Assembly: GCA_021155965.1 (NCBI GenBank) | Contig: JAJNBJ010000006.1 | Span: 1-64,000 of the forward strand | Length of the DNA: 64,000 bases | Reading direction: 5' to 3' | Origin: Flavipsychrobacter sp. | GTDB taxonomy: Bacteria; Bacteroidota; Bacteroidia; Chitinophagales; Chitinophagaceae | In this document: positions 58,507 to 64,000 of the stretch, piece after piece | Position numbering within the stretch: position 1 is the stretch's first letter | Layout: every line of letters begins with the position of its first letter | Notes under the pieces: model-generated | The model's input: only the letters and a program-made list of their open reading frames with translations | Told to the model about the DNA's origin: nothing | Databases searched by the model: none | Translations under genes and position numbers: made by a program

Positions 58507-59403
58507 TTAAGGTACAATAAGGGTTGTTTCAGTACTGCCGTAACCTGCCCAGATGCCGAGGGCGCCGTTGGATATATTTGTTTGTAAGTTAATAGGTGAC
58601 GCAAATGGGTTGCCGAGTGCGTTGCGTGCGTAGGCAAACGAGTTCCAGAAATTATAAGTTTTTTTATCTATTGCAGACCATTTGAGGGTAACTGTTTCGC
58701 CTTTAAAAAAATAGCGCAGGGAATCGGTATTAGTTTCCTCTGTGGCGCCAATAAAACCACCATAAAGGGGAATGTTCGTTAATGGTTTGCCGTTTACCAC
58801 TTCATCGTTAAACTGGTCGGAGGGGTAGAATTGGTTATTGTCGCGGCGGGTATAGTAGCGCACGTAGTTGCCCGGTGTGTCGGGGTCGGTAAAGTTTGCA
58901 AAGAGCTGTTTAGCACTATCAGGGGTGCGTGGTGTCCTGAACAAGGGTTCTGCAAACCACATGGAGTCTATAGGTTTAGGTGTGGGTATCTTAGTGACCG
59001 AAGTATAGGTTTGACCGTTGTAAGTGATGGATAGTGTGTAGAATTTACCATTTTCACCCAGCAATGCTGTTAGCGGATTGAAAGGCGTATCAATTGAGTA
59101 GATGTAGAATTTAGCGGCCGAGCCGGTATCGAATGAATATTCTTTCAGTGTCACAGTGCGGCTGCCGTCTGAGACCGTAATGACAGCGCCATGAATAAAA
59201 CTTTTCTCCAGCGTACTGAGGTCTACTTTTGCAAAGAAGCTGATGGTTGACGAGAGTAGTACATAAGGGGGGACGCCGCTCTCAATACCTCCCTGCACCA
59301 CTATTTTGCCTGAAGAGGAACTCATATTGATATGCACTTCCTTTTCGCAGGAGATGAGGGTGGTGATGAGGATAAAAACAGATATGATGCTAAGCTGACG
59401 CAT
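58507..59403 (-). CDS. DUF4249 outer-membrane lipoprotein
   Basis: A 298-residue lipoprotein: hydrophobic leader then SCEKEVHI (Cys19), and a beta-rich body with KIVVQGGIESGVPPYVLLS at the start and FTDPDTPGNYVRYYTRRDN in the middle, both typical of DUF4249. In most genomes this family sits next to a TonB-dependent receptor and acts as its surface partner; no receptor is in this window, so it is an orphan here. Function is not established. Confidence 0.8.
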   Translation of the reverse strand: MRQLSIISVFILITTLISCEKEVHINMSSSSGKIVVQGGIESGVPPYVLLSSTISFFAKVDLSTLEKSFIHGAVITVSDGSRTVTLKEYSFDTGSAAKFYIYSIDTPFNPLTALLGENGKFYTLSITYNGQTYTSVTKIPTPKPIDSMWFAEPLFRTPRTPDSAKQLFANFTDPDTPGNYVRYYTRRDNNQFYPSDQFNDEVVNGKPLTNIPLYGGFIGATEETNTDSLRYFFKGETVTLKWSAIDKKTYNFWNSFAYARNALGNPFASPINLQTNISNGALGIWAGYGSTETTLIVP

Positions 59404-59506
59404 TTTAGTTATGCAAAGATAGGGAAGCCGTTTGAACCTTGATCCTTGTTTGCTACCGCAATAAGGAGGAAGGAATGCTAATCAGCTTCGTAGGTAGCTT
59501 CAGGGG

Positions 59507-59555
59507 ATTATTACGTCGCGCGGCTACGCGCAGGGCTAGTCGCGCTCCTAATAAT
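59507..59555. repeat. Imperfect hairpin with AT arms and GC core
   Basis: ATTATTA (59507-59513) and TAATAAT (59549-59555) flank a core very rich in CGCG. It lies 18 bases past the L,D-transpeptidase stop codon, so it may also be its 3' end, but there is no U-run. Confidence 0.4.
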
Positions 59556-59572
59556 GACGGCTTTGATGGGGG

Positions 59573-60331
59573 TTAGTTGGCGTAGCGGCCATCGGGGCTG
59601 TACATGACGGGGAGGAGTTTGTGGTATTTTTCGAAGTATTCGTACCCTGCTTTTAAGTCGGCCCAGAATTGCTGCCGGGTGTAATCTCCGGGAAATTCAT
59701 TTTTCAGGTAGTTCATGCCACTCCTGTTGAGGCGGGTGGGGAATATGTGGACAGGGATAAATTCCTGCCCGTTCATTTTAGCGCTGAGGCAAACGGTATA
59801 CAATTCTTTAATGCCCTCGTCCGACATAGGCAGGCAACCGATTGTCACGCAGCCGCCATGCACGTATATATCACCACCTAAGTGGGCAGGTGTGCCATTC
59901 ATGCGATCAGTATAGTTAGGGTAATTGAGCAGCATTGATAAGTAGTATTCACTTTTAGGGTTGAATTCCTCAATAAAATAATAGCCTTCGGGAACCTGGC
60001 GGTCGCCCTGTGAACGTTTAGGGCCAAGCTTGCCGGAAATGGCACAGATGGAATAGGTTTTTATGAGTTTATATTCATTATTCTCGTTATTGCGTGCCCA
60101 TAGTTCCATTACGTTCTGCGATTTGAAAGCGCGTATGTATATATCCTTTGGAGGGTAAGCCATACCTTTTCTCCTGAACTCTGCTGCAAGTGTATCGTTA
60201 TATTTTTTATAGGCATCGGAAACACGGCCGGAGGAGAATTGATTGTTGCGGAAATGTTCTTCTTCGTGCTGGGCAAACAGGGTGTGGCATGAAAGTAAAA
60301 TGACGATAAGCCCTAAGAGTTTTTTAGCCAT
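59573..60331 (-). CDS. L,D-transpeptidase (YkuD-type)
   Basis: A 252-residue exported protein with a signal peptide (KKLLGLIVILLSCHTLFAQ). The YkuD-type catalytic site is DIYVHGGCVTIGCLPMSD, with His and a Cys in the HGG-x(5-6)-GC-x-x-M pattern; the strand IYIRAFKSQNVMELWAR and the PEGYYFIEEFNPKSEYYLSM segment come before it. Such enzymes make 3-3 peptide cross-links in peptidoglycan or attach proteins to it; many Bacteroidota versions are of this longer type. The start at 60331 is preferred to the ATG at 60358. Location: periplasm. Confidence 0.85.
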   Translation of the reverse strand: MAKKLLGLIVILLSCHTLFAQHEEEHFRNNQFSSGRVSDAYKKYNDTLAAEFRRKGMAYPPKDIYIRAFKSQNVMELWARNNENNEYKLIKTYSICAISGKLGPKRSQGDRQVPEGYYFIEEFNPKSEYYLSMLLNYPNYTDRMNGTPAHLGGDIYVHGGCVTIGCLPMSDEGIKELYTVCLSAKMNGQEFIPVHIFPTRLNRSGMNYLKNEFPGDYTRQQFWADLKAGYEYFEKYHKLLPVMYSPDGRYAN

Positions 60332-60393
60332 TTGGTAGCCCATGTTTGCGATATACAAATATAAGGTAAGCTGGTTAAAGGTTGTCTTAAAAT

Positions 60394-60421
60394 GAGAAAG
60401 AGGCGAAAACGCCCCTTTCTC
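60394..60421 (-). terminator. Hairpin, probable terminator for the leftward transcript
   Basis: GAGAAAGAGGCG and CGCCCCTTTCTC pair at 11 of 12 positions around an AAAA loop, with ATTTTAA following on the minus strand. It is 185 bases past the Ig-repeat gene's stop codon and ahead of the L,D-transpeptidase gene. Confidence 0.45.
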
Positions 60422-60446
60422 TTATTTAAAGCACAAGAAGGAAATT

Positions 60447-60606
60447 AAGTGATGATGGCTAAATAAATATTACCAACTGACTTGTTCTTTTTCATTTTTT
60501 CTACGTTGAAAAATCTTTAAATAGGCCACTATTCGCAGTTTTTTCGCCTTGAAAAAAAGAAAAATAACTGCCTCATTTAATAATATTTATTTAGCCATCA
60601 TCACTT
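60447..60606. repeat. 160-bp element with perfect 26-bp inverted ends
   Basis: Left arm 60447-60472 and right arm 60581-60606 are exact reverse complements over 26 bases, around a 108-base AT-rich spacer that holds weaker inverted similarity (GTTCTTTTTC near the left, GAAAAATAAC near the right). The right arm touches the stop codon of the neighbouring Ig-repeat gene. No frame runs through the spacer. The size and ends are MITE-like. Confidence 0.8.
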
Positions 60607-62519
60607 TAGTGTTGCACCTGCAGCTTGTTGCTATAGCTGATAGTTGCTGTTTTTACAGTTATTATATACAAGCCATTTACGAAGGAAGACATATCGATAG
60701 CCCTGATGCCTGTACCTTCATTCATATCAATGGTGGCATTGTACATTTCACGGCCTGTGATGTCTGCGATCACTATGTTCGCGGTTTCAGCAGCTTTCTC
60801 TTCCCACCTGATGAACAGTTTATCATTTGCAGGGTTAGGGAATGCAGCAACAGATGAACTAACCGGTGTTACATGGTTAACTGACTGTGTATGCGGCGTG
60901 ATGGTCTTAGACAAAGTATGCATGGTGAAGTGCGCTATTGACATTGATGGGGTTGCTGAAGTAAGGTTGATGCTTGTATAAGCGGTTGTCAGGAAGTTCA
61001 AAGAATCCGGGAACACATAGTAAGTTGCGCCAACGGGCAGGTTGCTGAATGAATAGTGGCCTGCAGCGTCGGTATAGGTCTGCTGTACTATTTGTCCGCT
61101 GGTTGAATTTACTACGCATATGTGGAGGTTCTCGGCAGGTATTGCACCAGCAGTTCCTTTGTTTGCTCCGGTATATACATCGCCAGCTATGAAGCCAGGG
61201 CCTGATGTAATAGTGCCAACTGCCATGTTAATGTCTTTATTGATGTCTGAGGTACCTGAAACGTGAGGTATCACCAGCGCATTGTACCAGTAGAAGTCAT
61301 TGTCGTGGTAGGTTGGTATATAGCCTGTGCCTGTGAAGAAGGTATCAACTATAGCAGCTTTCACACGGTATGAGTCTGTGGGTTTGCTGAGGAACTGGTA
61401 GTAAACGCTGGTGCCGCTGCATGCTACGGAAACAGAATCGGTGGCTGTGAGGGAGTGGGTTGGGACATCATAAGTAATGAGCCAAACCTTTACGTTGCCG
61501 TAGTGTGCGCCACTGCCAAATAATACGTGGCCGGAAATGCCATCGAACGGAGTAACTGTAACTGTTTTGTATGTTGAAGCCGGGCCGCTGCAACCGGCGA
61601 TCGTGTAGGTGATAACTGATGTGCCTGCTGCAACACCTGTAACTACACCGCCGGAAGTAATTGTTGCTATTGAAGTAGAGCCGCTTGTCCACGAACCACC
61701 TGAAGGGCTGGCAGAGAGTGTGATATTGCTGCCTACCATAACTGTGGAAGGGCCTGAAATTGTACCTGGGGTAGTAGTAGCGGAAACTGTTATTACCCTT
61801 GTTACTGTAGCAGTACCACAAGGGCCTGTAACTGTAAGTGAAATAGTAACGGTGCCTGCTGCAACGCCTGTAACAACTCCTGAAGATGAACCAACAGTGG
61901 CCACACTAGGGTTGCTAGTACTCCATATGCCTGACGCACCTGAAGAATCTGTAAGAGTGATCGTAGAACCAGCACATACCGTAGTTGGGCCTGTAATACT
62001 TGAAGCAGTTGTCGCTATAACTGTAACTGTTTTATGTATAGTGCAACCACCTAGGTGGTACATGATAGATGTTGTGCCTGCATGGCTGCCCGTAACAACG
62101 CCTGAAGATGAACCGACTGTGGCGACATAAGTGGAGCCGGAAGTCCAATAGCCGCCTGAGGTTGAGGCTGTAAGGGTAGTGGAAGAACTTACACAGATGG
62201 GGCTAGTGCCGCCGGAAATAGTACCCGGAGACGGGTTAACCGTAAAAGAGCCGTAAACAGAAGCAGCACCCAATGTATAGGTAATGCTGACAACACCTGC
62301 TGAAACACCTGTAAGCGCCCCAACACCGGAGCCTACAGAAGTTACGGTAGCTACTGAGGGGTTACTGCTTGTCCAAGTGCCGCCGGGATCAAGGCTGTCA
62401 ACCAGGTGAAGGGTTGAGCCAATACATACAGTGCCCGTTGACGGTAGAAACGGGGATAGTGCGTAGGATGCATAGGTGAGCATCGTTGCTAAAATACTTA
62501 GCGTAATCAATTTTTTCAT
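60606..62519 (-). CDS. Secreted Big_2-repeat protein with T9SS domain
   Basis: A 637-residue secreted protein: signal peptide (MKKLITLSILATMLTYASYAL), four Big_2-like Ig repeats (about 22-325) of the same Cys-paired GG-x-W-TSSN kind as the giant protein, two carboxypeptidase-regulatory-like beta domains (around GISGHVLFGSGAHYGNVKV and FIAGDVYTGANKGTAG), and a T9SS C-terminal domain (AAFPNPANDKLFIRWEE). The fourth Big_2 unit has lost its first Cys (STVMVGS). Its sorting domain is close to that of the next gene upstream, so they are paralogs. Role: surface-bound or released; adhesion is likely but unproven. Confidence 0.9.
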   Translation of the reverse strand: MKKLITLSILATMLTYASYALSPFLPSTGTVCIGSTLHLVDSLDPGGTWTSSNPSVATVTSVGSGVGALTGVSAGVVSITYTLGAASVYGSFTVNPSPGTISGGTSPICVSSSTTLTASTSGGYWTSGSTYVATVGSSSGVVTGSHAGTTSIMYHLGGCTIHKTVTVIATTASSITGPTTVCAGSTITLTDSSGASGIWSTSNPSVATVGSSSGVVTGVAAGTVTISLTVTGPCGTATVTRVITVSATTTPGTISGPSTVMVGSNITLSASPSGGSWTSGSTSIATITSGGVVTGVAAGTSVITYTIAGCSGPASTYKTVTVTPFDGISGHVLFGSGAHYGNVKVWLITYDVPTHSLTATDSVSVACSGTSVYYQFLSKPTDSYRVKAAIVDTFFTGTGYIPTYHDNDFYWYNALVIPHVSGTSDINKDINMAVGTITSGPGFIAGDVYTGANKGTAGAIPAENLHICVVNSTSGQIVQQTYTDAAGHYSFSNLPVGATYYVFPDSLNFLTTAYTSINLTSATPSMSIAHFTMHTLSKTITPHTQSVNHVTPVSSSVAAFPNPANDKLFIRWEEKAAETANIVIADITGREMYNATIDMNEGTGIRAIDMSSFVNGLYIITVKTATISYSNKLQVQH

Positions 62520-62631
62520 AGATCGTTCTTTAAGTGATTTTTAAAAAGCAGTTTTTTTGCCTGCAAATAATATGACGAACTACGCAATGAAAACGTTAGA
62601 GCCAGAATAGCATATATTTTATTATGATAAA

Positions 62632-62662
62632 AAAAGCCCCACGCGGGATGCGTGGGGCTTTT
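62632..62662 (-). terminator. Rho-independent terminator of the partial Ig-repeat gene
   Basis: A perfect 13-bp stem (AAAAGCCCCACGC / GCGTGGGGCTTTT) with a five-base loop and a T-rich tail on the minus strand, about 18 bases past the stop codon. Confidence 0.88.
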
Positions 62663-62679
62663 AACTAAAAGTAAATAGT

Positions 62680-64000
62680 TTATTGCCTGATTATGAGCCT
62701 GCCGCTATAATGGATAGACTCCGACTTAAGCATGATCATATAAATACCATCTTTCAGGTCAGACAGGTTTACCTGGGTTTCACCTGATGCTTCATTAATA
62801 TTCAGCGTTGTATGATACACCTCGCGGCCAATAATGTCTGACACAACCAATTTACACGCACCTGTTTCCTGGTTCTCCCATTTAACATTCACATTGCCGC
62901 TGGTTGGGTTTGGATAAACACTCAATACTGCTTCGGCAGAAAGTGAAGCCACTTTGTTGGTTGCAGTATTTTTGGCTGCTGATGAGCCTGAGCCCATTTC
63001 TGAAAGAGAACTGGCCTCTGTTGGGTTCACGTCAGGTGTCAGCGGACCGAGAGGCCCTGTAACTGTTATGGTTTTGAACACGTTGCAAGGGCCGATAGCG
63101 TAGTTGATGTTCACGGTGCCTGATGCCACGCCTGTAACAAGGCCGCTGGTTGGATGCACGGTAGCCCTTGATGGGTTAGTGCTGGTCCATGTGCCGCCGG
63201 GAGTAGCTGAACTTAATGACAGTGTACCACCGGTAGTAACCGTAGAGCCACCAGTAATAGCAGCCGGGGTAAGGTGAACCGTAACTGGTTTTACAGCACG
63301 GCAGCCAGCCACTGTATAGGATATCGTTGCAACGCCTACACTCATGCCGTTTACCAAACCTGTAGATGTTACAGATGCTATTGCTGTACTGCTGCTTGTC
63401 CATGTACCACCCGGTGTAGGATCAGACAACATTATTGAGGAGCCTGTGCAAACTGTGGATGCGCCAACTATAGCAGCGGGAACGGGATTAACTGTTATTG
63501 ACCTGTATGCATAGCAGCCACCAACAGCGTAGTACACGGTTACAACACCAACACCAACACCCGTAACTACACCAGTAGAGCTTACTGTTGCGGTGCCTGT
63601 ATAGCCGCTTGCCCATGTGCCGCCCGATGGTGAACCTGTAAGTGTAAGTGTTGAGCCTAAGCATACTGTGCTGCCGCCGGTAATTGTTGATGAACCCGGG
63701 GTTATTGTTACTGTACGGGTTGCAAAGCAACTGCCGACGGAGTAGGTAATAGTTGCAGTGCCGGCAGACATACCTGTAATCACGCCTGTAGCGCTTACAC
63801 TGGCAATGGCTGTGGCGCTGCTGGTCCATGTGCCGCCTGATGGGGTAGCGCTGAGTGCGCCGGTGCTGCCTATGCATATAGAAACAGTACCTGTAATAAC
63901 AGGGGTTGCTGTGATAGTCATTGTTTTAGATGCGTAGCATCCGCCCAGCGCGTAGTAAATATTTACTACGCCGGGAGCAAGACCGGTAACTACACCGGAT
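62680..64000 (-). CDS. Secreted Big_2-repeat protein with T9SS domain (partial, 5' end outside)
   Basis: The frame stays open to the window edge: the bases at 63922-64000 continue the repeat (SGVVTGLAPGVVNIYYALGG), so a start at 63921 would be false. Visible are one partial and four whole Big_2-like repeats (GG-x-WTSS, VC-x-G, GC), a Pro/Ser linker (VNPTEASSLSEMGSGSSAAK) and a T9SS C-terminal domain (SVYPNPTSGNVNVKWEN to the end). Its DIIGREVYHTTLNINE segment parallels DITGREMYNATIDMNE of the next gene. Total length unknown. The minus-strand terminator follows at 62632-62662. Confidence 0.9.
   Translation of the reverse strand, partial: SGVVTGLAPGVVNIYYALGGCYASKTMTITATPVITGTVSICIGSTGALSATPSGGTWTSSATAIASVSATGVITGMSAGTATITYSVGSCFATRTVTITPGSSTITGGSTVCLGSTLTLTGSPSGGTWASGYTGTATVSSTGVVTGVGVGVVTVYYAVGGCYAYRSITVNPVPAAIVGASTVCTGSSIMLSDPTPGGTWTSSSTAIASVTSTGLVNGMSVGVATISYTVAGCRAVKPVTVHLTPAAITGGSTVTTGGTLSLSSATPGGTWTSTNPSRATVHPTSGLVTGVASGTVNINYAIGPCNVFKTITVTGPLGPLTPDVNPTEASSLSEMGSGSSAAKNTATNKVASLSAEAVLSVYPNPTSGNVNVKWENQETGACKLVVSDIIGREVYHTTLNINEASGETQVNLSDLKDGIYMIMLKSESIHYSGRLIIRQ

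Overview
The window looks like chromosomal DNA of a Bacteroidota bacterium, most likely of the Chitinophagaceae or a near relative. The sequence basis is five proteins ending in type IX secretion (T9SS) C-terminal sorting domains, a GldB gliding lipoprotein, the Bacteroidota-restricted families DUF3078 and DUF4249, start codons without clear Shine-Dalgarno sequences, and several families of short intergenic repeats. No rRNA, tRNA, CRISPR array, transposase or phage gene was seen.

Layout. 1-4.0 kb (minus strand): a PIN toxin/antitoxin pair between imperfect direct repeats, scpA, a DUF3078 protein and gldB. 4.5-20.2 kb: one gene for a secreted protein of about 5250 residues, built from 31 Ig-like (Big_2-like) repeats and 22 repeats of a second kind, almost all with a conserved cysteine pair, ending in a T9SS signal. 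20.4-29.2 kb: a TPR/transmembrane adenylate cyclase, a phosphoglucomutase, then a tightly packed plus-strand run: aldehyde dehydrogenase, SGNH hydrolase, P-loop ATPase, TPR protein and YjbR-like protein. The ATPase/TPR pair is the best candidate for an uncharacterised system; it resembles a split STAND/NLR-type sensor. 29.7-36.6 kb: a T9SS NHL-repeat protein, SlyD-type FKBP, NamZ-type muramidase, a small exported protein, and a minus-strand set of tryptophan 2,3-dioxygenase plus an ABC exporter. 37-49 kb: mostly housekeeping genes (DMP19-like, TPR/GT-C membrane protein, metallo-hydrolase, parAB, cysteine-cluster protein, M28 peptidase, pyrophosphatase, FAD oxidoreductase), two tiny membrane-protein genes of 53 and 50 codons, and a DUF421/SDR/GNAT group. 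50-60.3 kb: PqqB-like hydrolase, two cation/proton antiporters, VOC protein, thioredoxin reductase, DUF4249 lipoprotein and L,D-transpeptidase. 60.6-64 kb: two minus-strand T9SS proteins with the same Cys-paired Ig repeat as the giant; the second runs off the window.

The intergenic DNA is rich in structure: a 30-mer repeated 54 kb apart with one mismatch, two diverged inverted copies of a roughly 250-320 bp non-coding mosaic with TATACC arrays, a perfect 26-bp inverted repeat around a 108-bp spacer, a CGCAAAG family, and an operator-like triple 12-mer. Gene starts were moved from the longest possible frame to an internal ATG wherever a signal peptide, a domain start or a neighbour overlap favoured it. 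No computation or database search was run; family names rest on recognised motifs.
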